Under the pieces are notes generated by a model. It saw nothing but the letters and a program-made list of their open reading frames with translations. It made no database searches and was not told the DNA's origin. 64,000 bases of DNA, taken from assembly GCF_034190915.1 (NCBI RefSeq), contig NW_026947501.1:7936001-8000000 (forward strand), written 5' to 3'. The DNA is from Cavia porcellus. Lineage: Eukaryota > Chordata > Mammalia > Rodentia > Caviidae. Shown piece by piece: positions 20,575 through 32,800 of this stretch; the first letter of the stretch is position 1; each line of letters begins with the position of its first letter. The translations under genes were made by a program, and so were the position numbers.

Positions 20575-23500
20575 GGAGGGTCTGAATTAGGATAGGCAGT
20601 GAGTGGCAATGTAGGATGGAGAAAAGCACCGCGTGGTGGTCAGCATCGGGAGGTCAGGGAACATGCAGTGGCAATGTATTATATGTTTCTGAGAAAACAT
20701 CGCGGGGTGGTGTGCATTGTATGGGTGTGTAACATTACATTCACTAGTAAGAGTGAGAAAAAAACATCACGTGGTGGTGCACATTTTACTGGTGTGTAAC
20801 ATTAAATTCACTAGTAGGAGTGAGAAAAACATCACGGGGTGGTGTGAATCGGAGGGTCTGAATTAGGATAGGCAGTGAGTGGCAATATAGGATGGAGAAA
20901 AGCACCACGTCGTGGTCACCTTGGAGAGGTCAGGGAACATGCAGTGGCAATGTAGGATAGGTTTCTGCAAAACATCGTGGGGTGGTGCGCATTGTATGGG
21001 TGTGTTACATTACATTCACTAGTAGGAGTGAGAAAAACATCACGGGGTGGTGTGAATCGGAGGGTCTCAATTAGGATAGGCAGTGAGTGGCAATGTAGGA
21101 TGGAGAAAAGCACCGCGGGGTGCTCAGCATGGGGAGGTCAGGGAACATGCAGTGGCAATGTAGGATAGGTTTCTGAAAAACATCGCGGGGTGGTGCGCAT
21201 TGTATGGGTGTGTGTTACATTACATTCACTAGTAGGAGTGAGAAAAACATCACGGGGTGGTGCGCATTGTATGGGTGTGTGTTACATTACATTCACTAGT
21301 AGGAGTGAGAAAAACATCACGGGGTGGTGTGAATCGGAGGGTCTGAATTAGGATAGGCAGTGAGTGGCAATGTAGGATGGATAAAAGCAATGAGGGGTGG
21401 TCAGCATGGGGATGTCACGGAACATGCAGTGGAAATGTAGGATAGGTTTCTGAAAAACATCGCGGGGTGGTGTGCATTGTATGGGTGTGTGTTACATTAC
21501 ATTCACTAGTAGGAGTGAGAAAAACATCACGGGGTGGTGCGCATTGTATGGGTGTGTGTTACATTACATTCACTAGTAGGAGTGAGAAAAACATCACGGG
21601 GTGGTGCGCATTGTATGGGTGTGTGTTACATTACATTCACTAGTAGGAGTGAGAAAAACATCACGGGGTGGTGTGAATCGGAGGGTCTGAATTAGGGTAG
21701 GCAGTGAGTGGCAATGTAGGATGGATAAAAGCAATGAGGGGTGGTCAGCATGGGGAGGTCAGGGAACATTCAGTGACAATGTAGGATAGGTTTTTGAAAA
21801 ACCTCGCGGAGTGGTGCGCATTGTATGGGTGAGTAACATTACATTCACTAGTAGGAGTGAGAAAAACATCACGGGATGGTGTGAATCGGAGGGTCTGAAT
21901 AAGGATAGGCAGTGAGTGGCAATGTAGGATGGAGAAAAGCACCGGGGGTGGTCAGCATGGGGAGGTCAAGGAACATGCAGTGGCAATGTAGGATAGGTTT
22001 CTGAAAAACATCGTGGGGTGGTGCGCATTGTATGGGTGTGTTACATTACATTCACTAATAGGAGTGAGAAAAAACATTATGGGGTGGTGTCAATCGGAGG
22101 GTCTACATTAGGATAGGCAGTGAGTGGCAATGTAGGATGGAGAAAAGCACCGCGGGGTGGACAGCATGGAGAGGTCAGGGAACATGCAGTGGCAATGTAG
22201 GATAGGTTTCTGAAAAACATCGTGGGGTGGTGCGCATTGTATGGGTGTGTAACATTACATTCACTAGTAGGAGTGAGAAAAACATCACGGGGTGGTGTGA
22301 ATCGGAGGGACTGAAATAGGATAGGCATTGAGTGGAAATATAGGATGGAGAAAAGCACCGCGGGGTGGTCAGCATGTGGAGGTCAGGGAACATTCAGGGT
22401 CAATGTAGGATAGGTTTCTGAAAAACATCGCGGAGTGGTGCGTATTGTATGGGTGTGTAACATTACATTCACTAGTAGGAGTGAGAAAAACATCGTGGGG
22501 TGGTGCGCATTGTATGGGTGTGTAACATTGCATTCACTAGTAGGAGTTAGAAAAACATCATGGGGTGGTGTGAATCGGAGGGACTGAAATAGGATAGGCA
22601 GTGAGTGGCAATGTAGGATGGAGAAAAGCACCGTGGGGTGGTCAGCATGTGGAGGTCAGTGAACATTCAGTGGCAATATAGGATAGGTTTCTGAAAAACA
22701 TCGCGGAGTGGTGCGCATTGTATGGGTGTGTAACATTACATTCACTAGTAGGAGTGAGAAAAACATCACGGGGTGGGTGATTCGGAGGGTCTGAATTAGG
22801 TTAGGCAGTGAGTGGCAATGTAGCATGGAGAAAACCACCGCGGGGTGGTCAGCATGGGGGGGTCAGGGAACATGCAGTTGCAATGTAGGATAGGTTTCTG
22901 AAAAACATCGCGGGGTGGTGCGCATTGTATAGGTGTGTAACATTACATTCACTAGTTGGAGTCAGAAAAACATCACGGGGTGGTGTGAATACGAGGGTTT
23001 GAAGTAGGATAGACAGTGAGTGTCAATGTAGGATGGAGAAAAGCACCGCGGGGTGGTCAGCCTGGGGAGGTCTGGGAAAATTCAGTGGCAATGTAGGATA
23101 GGTTTCTGTAAAACATCGCGGAGTGGTGCGCATTGTATGGGTGTGTAACATTACATTCACTAGTAGGAGTGAGAAAAACATCACGGGGTGGGTGATTCGG
23201 AGGGTCTGAATTAGCATAGGCAGTGAGTGGCAAGGTAGGATGGAGAAAAGCACCGCGAGGTGGTCTGCATGTGGAGGCAAGTGAACATGCAGTGGCAATG
23301 TAGGATAGGTTTCTGAAAAACATCGCGGGGTGGTGCGCATTGTATGGGTGTGTAACATTATATTCACTAGTAGGAGTGAGAAAAACATCGTGGGGTGGTG
23401 CGCATTGTATGTGTGTGTAACATTACATTCACTAGTAGGAGTGAGAAAAACATCACGGGGTGGTGTGAATCGGACGCACTGAAATAGGATAGGCAGTGAG

Positions 23501-25120
23501 TGGCAATGTAGGATGGAGAAAAGCACCGTGGGGTGGTCAGCATGGGGACTTCAGGGAACATGCAGTGGCAATGTAGGATAGGTTTCTGAAATACATCGCA
23601 GGGTGGTGCCCATTGTATGGGTGTGTAACATTACATTCACTAGTAGGAGTAAGAAAAACATCGTGCGGTGGTGCGCATTGTATGGGTGTGTAACATTACA
23701 TTCACTAGTAGGAGTGAGAAAAACATCACGGGGTGGTGTGAATCGGAGGGACTGAAATAGGATAGGCATTGAGTGGAAATATAGGATGGAGAAAAGCACC
23801 GCAGGGTGGTCAGCATGTGGAGGTCAGGGAACATTCAGGGTCAATGTAGGATAGGTTTCTGAAAAACATCGCGGAGTGGTGCGTATTGTATGGGTGTGTA
23901 ACATTACATTCACTAGTAGGAGTAAGAAAAACATCGTGGGGTGGTGCGCATTGTATGGGTGTGTAACATTGCATTCACTAGTAGGAGTTAGAAAAACATC
24001 ATGGGGTGGTGTGAATCGGAGGGACTGAAATAGGATAGGCAGTGAGTGGCAATGTAGGATGGAGAAAAGCACCGTGGGGTGGTCAGCATGTGGAGGTCAG
24101 TGAACATTCAGTGGCAATATAGGATAGGTTTCTGAAAAACATCGCGGAGTGGTGCGCATTGTATGGGTGTGTAACATTACATTCACTAGTAGGAGTGAGA
24201 AAAACATCACGGGGTGGGTGATTCGGAGGGTCTGAATTAGGTTAGGCAGTGAGTGGCAATGTAGCATGGAGAAAACCACCGCGGGGTGGTCAGCATGGGG
24301 GGGTCAGGGAACATGCAGTTGCAATGTAGGATAGGTTTCTGTAAAACATCGCGGAGTGGTGCGCATTGTATAGGTGTGTAACATTACATTCACTAGTTGG
24401 AGTCAGAAAAACATCACGGGGTGGTGTGAATACGAGGGTTTGAAGTAGGATAGACAGTGAGTTTCAATGTAGGATGGAGAAAAGCACCGCGGGGTGGTCA
24501 GCCTGGGGAGGTCTGGGAAAATTCAGTGGCAATGTAGGATAGGTTTCTGTAAAACATCGCGGAGTGGTGCGCATTGTATGGGTGTGTAACATTACATTCA
24601 CTAGTAGGAGTGAGAAAAACATCACGGGGTGGGTGATTCGGAGGGTCTGAATTAGCATAGGCAGTGAGTGGCAAGGTAGGATGGAGAAAAGCACCGCGAG
24701 GTGGTCTGCATGTGGAGGCAAGTGAACATGCAGTGGCAATGTAGGATAGGTTTCTGAAAAACATCGCGGGGTGGTGCGCATTGTATGGGTGTGTAACATT
24801 ATATTCACTAGTAGGAGTGAGAAAAACATCGTGGGGTGGTGCGCATTGTATGTGTGTGTAACATTACATTCACTAGTAGGAGTGAGAAAAACATCACGGG
24901 GTGCTGTGAATCGGACGCACTGAAATAGGATAGGCAGTGAGTGGCAATGTAGGATGGAGAAAAGCACCGTGGGGTGGTCAGCATGGGGACTTCAGGGAAC
25001 ATGCAGTGGCAATGTAGGATAGGTTTCTGAAATACATCGCAGGGTGGTGCCCATTGTATGGGTGTGTAACATTACATTCACTAGTAGGAGTGAGAAATAC
25101 ATCACGGGGTGGTGTGAATC
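20575..25120 (+). repeat. Higher-order repeat 3,105 bp, copy 2, enlarged to ~4,546 bp by an internal duplication
   Basis: The first ~3.09 kb match copy 1 at +3,105. Near 23,660 the sequence jumps back: GTAGGAGTAAGAAAAACATCGTGCGG leads into a second version of the stretch already seen from about 22,220. This adds 1,441 bp (22,220-23,660 repeated at 23,661-25,101) before the next HOR copy begins. In the second version, changes such as GTTTCAATG for GTGTCAATG (near 24,462) and GGTGCTGTG for GGTGGTGTG (near 24,900) mark it as a separate copy. Confidence 0.85.
23661..25101 (+). repeat. 1,441-bp duplication inside the 3,105-bp HOR
   Basis: The segment matches 22,220-23,660 at a constant offset of 1,441, through the CGGACGCACTGAAATAGG and GGGGACTTCAGGG landmarks (near 23,470 and 24,911; near 23,544 and 24,985). 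The junction near 23,650 falls in the conserved CACTAGTAGGAGT part of A, as expected if unequal recombination used short identity between subunits. The length is not a whole number of 208-bp units. Confidence 0.82.
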
Positions 25121-28100
25121 GGAGGGTCTGAATTAGGATAGGCAGTGAGTGGCAATGTAGGATGGAGAAAAGCACCGCGTGGTGGTCAGCATCGGGAGGT
25201 CAGGGAACATGCAGTGGCAATGTATTATATGTTTCTGAGAAAACATCGCGGGGTGGTGTGCATTGTATGGGTGTGTAACATTACATTCACTAGTAAGAGT
25301 GAGAAAAAAACATCACGGGGTGGTGCACATTTTACTGGTGTGTAACATTAAATTCACTAGTAGGAGTGAGAAAAACATCACGGGGTGGTGTGAATCGGAG
25401 GGTCTGAATTAGGATAGGCAGTGAGTGGCAATATAGGATGGAGAAAAGCACCACGTCGTGGTCACCTTGGAGAGGTCAGGGAACATGCAGTGGCAATGTA
25501 GGATAGGTTTCTGCAAAACATCGTGGGGTGGTGCGCATTGTATGGGTGTGTTACATTACATTCACTAGTAGGAGTGAGAAAAACATCACGGGGTGGTGTG
25601 AATCGGAGGGTCTCAATTAGGATAGGCAGTGAGTGGCAATGTAGGATGGAGAAAAGCACCGCGGGGTGCTCAGCATGGGGAGGTCAGGGAGCATGCAGTG
25701 GCAATGTAGGATAGGTTTCTGAAAAACATCGCGGGGTGGTGCGCATTGTATGGGTGTGTGTTACATTACATTCACTAGTAGGAGTGAGAAAAACATCACG
25801 GGGTGGTGCGCATTGTATGGGTGTGTGTTACATTACATTCACTAGTAGGAGTGAGAAAAACATCACGGGGTGGTGTGAATCGGAGGGTCTGAATTAGGAT
25901 AGGCAGTGAGTGGCAATGTAGGATGGATAAAAGCAATGAGGGGTGGTCAGCATGGGGATGTCACGGAACATGCAGTGGAAATGTAGGATAGGTTTCTGAA
26001 AAACATCGCGGGGTGGTGTGCATTGTATGGGTGTGTGTTACATTACATTCACTAGTAGGAGTGAGAAAAACATCACGGGGTGGTGCGCATTGTATGGGTG
26101 TGTGTTACATTACATTCACTAGTAGGAGTGAGAAAAACATCACGGGGTGGTGCGCATTGTATGGGTGTGTGTTACATTACATTCACTAGTAGGAGTGAGA
26201 AAAACATCACGGGGTGGTGTGAATCGGAGGGTCTGAATTAGGGTAGGCAGTGAGTGGCAATGTAGGATGGATAAAAGCAATGAGGGGTGGTCAGCATGGG
26301 GAGGTCAGGGAACATTCAGTGACAATGTAGGATAGGTTTTTGAAAAACCTCGCGGAGTGGTGCGCATTGTATGGGTGAGTAACATTACATTCACTAGTAG
26401 GAGTGAGAAAAACATCACGGGATGGTGTGAATCGGAGGGTCTGAATAAGGATAGGCAGTGAGTGGCAATGTAGGATGGAGAAAAGCACCGGGGGTGGTCA
26501 GCATGGGGAGGTCAAGGAACATGCAGTGGCAATGTAGGATAGGTTTCTGAAAAACATCGTGGGGTGGTGCGCATTGTATGGGTGTGTTACATTACATTCA
26601 CTAATAGGAGTGAGAAAAAACATTATGGGGTGGTGTCAATCGGAGGGTCTACATTAGGATAGGCAGTGAGTGGCAATGTAGGATGGAGAAAAGCACCGCG
26701 GGGTGGACAGCATGGAGAGGTCAGGGAACATGCAGTGGCAATGTAGGATAGGTTTCTGAAAAACATCGTGGGGTGGTGCGCATTGTATGGGTGTGTAACA
26801 TTACATTCACTAGTAGGAGTGAGAAAAACATCACGGGGTGGTGTGAATCGGAGGGACTGAAATAGGATAGGCATTGAGTGGAAATATAGGATGGAGAAAA
26901 GCACCGCGGGGTGGTCAGCATGTGGAGGTCAGGGAACATTCAGGGTCAATGTAGGATAGGTTTCTGAAAAACATCGCGGAGTGGTGCGTATTGTATGGGT
27001 GTGTAACATTACATTCACTAGTAGGAGTGAGAAAAACATCGTGGGGTGGTGCGCATTGTATGGGTGTGTAACATTGCATTCACTAGTAGGAGTTAGAAAA
27101 ACATCATGGGGTGGTGTGAATCGGAGGGACTGAAATAGGATAGGCAGTGAGTGGCAATGTAGGATGGAGAAAAGCACCGTGGGGTGGTCAGCATGTGGAG
27201 GTCAGTGAACATTCAGTGGCAATATAGGATAGGTTTCTGAAAAACATCGCGGAGTGGTGCGCATTGTATGGGTGTGTAACATTACATTCACTAGTAGGAG
27301 TGAGAAAAACATCACGGGGTGGGTGATTCGGAGGGTCTGAATTAGGTTAGGCAGTGAGTGGCAATGTAGCATGGAGAAAACCACCGCGGGGTGGTCAGCA
27401 TGGGGGGGTCAGGGAACATGCAGTTGCAATGTAGGATAGGTTTCTGAAAAACATCGCGGGGTGGTGCGCATTGTATAGGTGTGTAACATTACATTCACTA
27501 GTTGGAGTCAGAAAAACATCACGGGGTGGTGTGAATACGAGGGTTTGAAGTAGGATAGACAGTGAGTGTCAATGTAGGATGGAGAAAAGCACCGCGGGGT
27601 GGTCAGCCTGGGGAGGTCTGGGAAAATTCAGTGGCAATGTAGGATAGGTTTCTGTAAAACATCGCGGAGTGGTGCGCATTGTATGGGTGTGTAACATTAC
27701 ATTCACTAGTAGGAGTGAGAAAAACATCACGGGGTGGGTGATTCGGAGGGTCTGAATTAGCATAGGCAGTGAGTGGCAAGGTAGGATGGAGAAAAGCACC
27801 GCGAGGTGGTCTGCATGTGGAGGCAAGTAAACATGCAGTGGCAATGTAGGATAGGTTTCTGAAAAACATCGCGGGGTGGTGCGCATTGTATGGGTGTGTA
27901 ACATTATATTCACTAGTAGGAGTGAGAAAAACATCGTGGGGTGGTGCGCATTGTATGTGTGTGTAACATTACATTCACTAGTAGGAGTGAGAAAAACATC
28001 ACGGGGTGGTGTGAATCGGACGCACTGAAATAGGATAGGCAGTGAGTGGCAATGTAGGATGGAGAAAAGCACCGTGGGGTGGTCAGCATGGGGACTTCAG

Positions 28101-28225
28101 GGAACATGCAGTGGCAATGTAGGATAGGTTTCTGAAATACATCGCAGGGTGGTGCCCATTGTATGGGTGTGTAACATTACATTCACTAGTAGGAGTAAGA
28201 AAAACATCACGGGGTGGTATGAATC
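25121..28225 (+). repeat. Higher-order repeat 3,105 bp, copy 3
   Basis: This block matches 20,575-23,660 at +4,546 and 17,470-20,574 at +7,651. Private changes include GGGAGCATGCAG near 25,688 and AAGTAAACATGC near 27,826. At about 28,195 it switches (GTAAGAAAAACATCACGG then GTGGTATGAATCGG) to a different variant series, which is shared with 38.8 kb onward. Confidence 0.85.
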
Positions 28226-31200
28226 GGAGGGTCTGAATTAGGATAGGCAGTGAGTGGCAATGTAGGATGGAGAAAACCAACGTGGGGTGGTCAGCATGTG
28301 GAGGTCAGGGAACATGCAGTGGCAATATAGGATAGGTTTCCGAAAAACATCGCGGTGTGGTGCGCATTGTATGGGTGTGTAACATTACATTCACTAGTAG
28401 GAGTGAGAAAAACATCGTGCGGTGGTGCGCATTGTATGGGTGTGTAACATTACATTCACTAGTAGGAGTGAGAAAAACATCACGGGGTGGTGTGAATCGG
28501 AGGGACTGAAATAGGATAGGTAGTGAGTGGCAATGTAGGATGGCGAAAAGCACCGCGGCGTGGTCAGCATGGGAAGGACAGGGAACATGCAGTGGCAATG
28601 TAGGATAGGTTTCTGAAAAACATCGCGGGGTGGTTCGCATTGTATGGGTGTGTAACATTATATTCAGTAGTAGGAGTGAGAAAAACATCACTGGGTGGTG
28701 CGCATTGTATGGGTGTGTAACATTAAATTGACTAGTAGGAGTGAGAAAAACATCACGGGTGGTGTGAATCGGAGGGTCTGTATTAGGTTAGGAAGTGAGT
28801 GGCAATGTAGGGTGGAGAAGAGCACCGCTGTGTGGTCAGCATGGGGAGGTCAGGGAACATGCAGTGGCAATGTAGGATAGGTTTCTGAAAAACATCGCGG
28901 GGTGGTGCGCATTGTATGGTTGTGTAACATTACATTGACTACTAGGAGTGAGAAAAACATCACGGGGTCGTGTGGATCAGAGGGTCTGAATTAGGTTAGG
29001 CAGTGAGTGGCAATGAAGGGTGGAGAAAAGCACCGCGGTGTGGTCAGCATGGGGAGGTCAGGGAACATGCAGTGGCAATGTAGGATAGGTTTCTGAAAAA
29101 CATCGCGGGGTGGTGTGCATTGTATTGGTGTGTAACATTGCATTCACTAGTAGGAGTTAGAAAATCATCACGGTGTGGGGTCAGTCGGAGGGTCTAAATT
29201 AGGATAGACAGTGAGTGGCAATGTAGGATGGAGAAAAGCACCGCGGGGTGGTCAGCATGGCGAGGTCAGGGAACATGGAGTGGCAATGTAGCATTGGTTT
29301 CTGAAAAAAATCGCGGGGTTGTGCGCATTGTATGGGTGTGTAACATTACATTCACAAGTAGGAGTGAGAAAAACATCACGGGATGTTGTGAATCGGAGGG
29401 TCTGAATTAGGATACGCAGTGAGTGGCAATGTAGGATGGAGAAAAGCACCGCGTGGTGGTCAGCATGGGGAGGTCAGGGAACATGCAGTGGCAATGTATT
29501 GTATGTTTCTGAGAAAACAACGCGGGGTGGTGTGCATTGTATGGGTGTGTAACATTACATTCACTAGTAGGAGTGAGAAAAAAACATCACGCGGTGGTGC
29601 GCATTGTATGGGGGTGTAACATTACATTCACTAGTAGGAGTGAGGAAAACATCACGGGGTGATGTCAATCGGAGGGTCTACATTAGGATTGGCAGTGAGT
29701 TGCAATGTAGGATGGAGAAAAGCACCGCGGGGTGGACATCATGGCGAGGTCAGGGAACATGCAGTGGCAATGTAGGATAGGTTTCTGAAAAACATCGCGG
29801 GGTGGTGCGTATTGTATGGGTGTGTAACATTTCATTCACTAGTAGGAGTGAGAAAAACATCGTGGGGTGGTGCGCATTGTATGGGTGTGTAACATTGCAT
29901 TCACTAGTAGGAGTGAGAAAAACATCACGGGGTGAGTGATTCTGAGGGTCTGAATTAGGATAGGCAGTGAGTGGCAATGTAGCATGGAGAAAACCACCGC
30001 GGGGTGGTCAGCATGGGGGGGTCAGGGAACATGCAGTTGCAATGTAGGATAGGTTTCTGAAAAACATCGCCCGGTGGTGCGCATTGTATAGGTGTGTAAC
30101 ATTACATTCACTAGTTGGAGTCAGAAAAACATCACGGGGTGGTGTGAATAGGAGGGTTTGAAGTAGGATAGGCAATGAGTGTCAATGTAGGATGGAGAAA
30201 AGCACCGCGGGGTGGTCAGCCTGGGGAGGTCTGGGAACATTCAGTGGCAATGTAGGATAGGTTTCTAAAAAACATCGCGGAGTGGTGCGCATTGTATGGG
30301 TGTGTAACATTACATTCACTAGTAGGAGTGAGAAAAACATCACGGGGTGGGTGATTCGGAGGGTCTGAATTAGGATAGGCAGTGAGTGGCAAGGTAGGAT
30401 GGAGAAAAGCACCGCGGGGTGGTCAGCATGTGGAGGCCAGTGAACATGCAGTGGCAATGTAGGATAGGTTTCAGAAAAACATCGCGGGGTGGTGCGCATT
30501 GTATGGGTGTGTAACATTACATTCACTAGTAGGAGTGAGAAAAACATCGCGGGGTGGTGCGCATTGTATGGGTGTGTAACATTACATTCACTAGTAGGAG
30601 TGAGAAAAACATCACGGGGTGGGTGAATCGGAGGGTCTGAATTAGGATAGGCAGTGAGTGGCAATGTAGGATGGAGAAAAGCACCGCGGGGTGGTCAGCA
30701 TGGGGAGGTCAGGGAACATGTAGTGGCAATGTAGGATAGGTTTCTGAAAAACATCGCGGGGTGGTGCGCATTGTATAGGTGTGTAACATTACATTCACTA
30801 GTAGGAGTGAGAAAAACATCACGGGGTGGTGTGAATCGGAGGGTCTGAATTAGGATAGGCAGTGAGTGGCAATGTAGGTTGGAGAAAAGCACCGTGGGGT
30901 GGTCAGCAAGATGAGGTCAGGGAACATGCAGTGGCAATGTAGGATAGGTTTCTGAAAAACATCGCCAAGTGGTGCCCATTGTATGGGTGTGTAACATTAC
31001 ATTCACTAGTAGGAGTGAGAAAAACATCACGGGGTGGTTTGAATCGGAGGTTCTGAATTAGGATAGGCAGTGAGTGGCAATGAAGGATGGAGAAAAGCAC
31101 CGCGGGGTGGTCAGCATGTGGAGGTCAGGGAACATACAGTGGCAATATAGGATAGGATTCTGAAAAACATCGTGGGGTGGTGCGCATTGTATGGGTGTGT

Positions 31201-32800
31201 AACATTACATTCACTAGTAGGAGTGAGAAAAACATCGTGGGGTGGTGCGCATTGTATGGGTTTGTAACATTACATTCACTAGTAGGAGTGAGAAAAACAT
31301 CACGGGCTGGTGTGAATCGGAGGGACTGAAATAGGATAGGTAGTGAGTGGCAATGTAGGATGGCAAAAAGCACCGTGGCGTGGTCAGCATGGGAAGGACA
31401 GGGAACATGCAGTGGCAATGTAGGATAGGTTACTGAAAAACATCGCGGGGTGGTTCGCATTGTATGGGTGTGTAACATTGTATTCACTAGTAGGAGTGAG
31501 AAAAATATCACTGGGTGGTGCGCATTGTATGGGTGTGTAACATTAAATTCACTAGTAGGAGTGAGAAAAACATCAAGGGTGGTGTGAATCGGACGGTCTG
31601 TATTAGGTTAGGAAGTGAGTGGCAATGTAGGGTGGAGAAGAGCACCGCGGTGTGGTCAGCATGGGGAGGTCAGGGAACATGCAGTGGCAATGTAGGATAG
31701 GTTTCTGAAAAACATCGCGGGGTGGTGCGCATTGTATGGTTGTGTAACATTACATTGACTACTAGGAGTGAGAAAAACATCACGGGGTCGTGTGGATCGG
31801 AGGGTCTGAATTAGGTTAGGCAGTGAGTGGCAATGTAGGGTGGAGAAAAGCACCGCGGTGTGGTCAGCATGGGGAGGTCAGGGAACATGCAGTGGCAATG
31901 TAGGATAGGTTTCTGAAAAACATCGCGGTGTGGTGTGCATTGTATTGGTGTGTAACATTGCATTCACTAGTAGGAGTGAAAAAAAAATCACGGGGTGGTG
32001 TCAGTCGGAGTGTCTAAATTAGGATAGGCAGTGAGTGGCAATGTAGGATGGAGAAAAGCAACGCGGGGTGGTCAGCATGGCGAGGTCAGGGAACATGCAG
32101 TGGCAATGTAGGATTGGTTTCTGAAAAACATCGCGGGGTTGTGCGCATTGTATGGGTGTGTAACATTACATTCACAAGTAGGAGTGAGAAAAACATCACA
32201 GGATGGTGTGAATCGGAGGGTCTGAATTAGGATAGGCAGTGAGTGGCAATGTAGGATGGAGAAAAGCACCGCGTGGTGGTCAGCATCGGGAGGTCAGGGA
32301 ACATGCAGTGGCAATGTATTATATGTTTCTGAGAAAACATCGCGGGGTGGTGTGCATTGTATGGGTGTGTAACATTACATTCACTAGTAGGAGTGAGAAA
32401 AAAACATCACGGGGTGGTGCACATTTTACGGGTGTGTAACATTAAATTCACTAGTAGGAGTGAGAAAAACATCACGGGGTGGTGTGAATCGGAGGGTCTG
32501 AATTAGGATAGGCAGTGAGTGGCAATATAGGATGGAGAAAAGCACCACGTCGTGGTCACCTTGGAGAGGTCAGGGAACATGCAGTGGCAATGTAGGATAG
32601 GTTTCTGCAAAACATCGCGGGGTGGTGCGCATTGTATGGGTGTGTAACATTACATTCACTAGAAGGAGTGAGAAAAACATCACGGGGTGGTGTGAATCGG
32701 AGGGTCTGAATTAGGATTGGCAGTGAGTGGCAATGTAGCGTGGAGAAAACCTCCGCGGGGTGGTCAGCATGGGGAGGTCAGGGAACATTCAGTGACAATG
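27913..32800 (+). repeat. Long duplicated block, left copy (~10.4-kb offset)
   Basis: From about 27,913 the variant order matches 38,520 onward at offset 10,607. Near 29.0-29.2 kb the offset falls by 208 (one monomer fewer in the right copy) to 10,399 and stays there to about 32,800. Landmarks are the GGATGGCGAAAAG / GGGAAGGACAGG unit, the CATTGACTACTAGG units, GTATTGGTGTG in A, and the GTATT(A/G)TATG marker pair spaced 2,820 bp in both copies (29,497-32,317 and 39,896-42,716). Confidence 0.8.

Noticed and set aside
23640..23680. Transposon or foreign insertion at HOR junctions
   Set aside because: At every junction checked (23.65, 28.2, 48.2 and 52.1 kb) sequence passes directly from one satellite unit to another with no target-site duplication, terminal repeat or unrelated bases.
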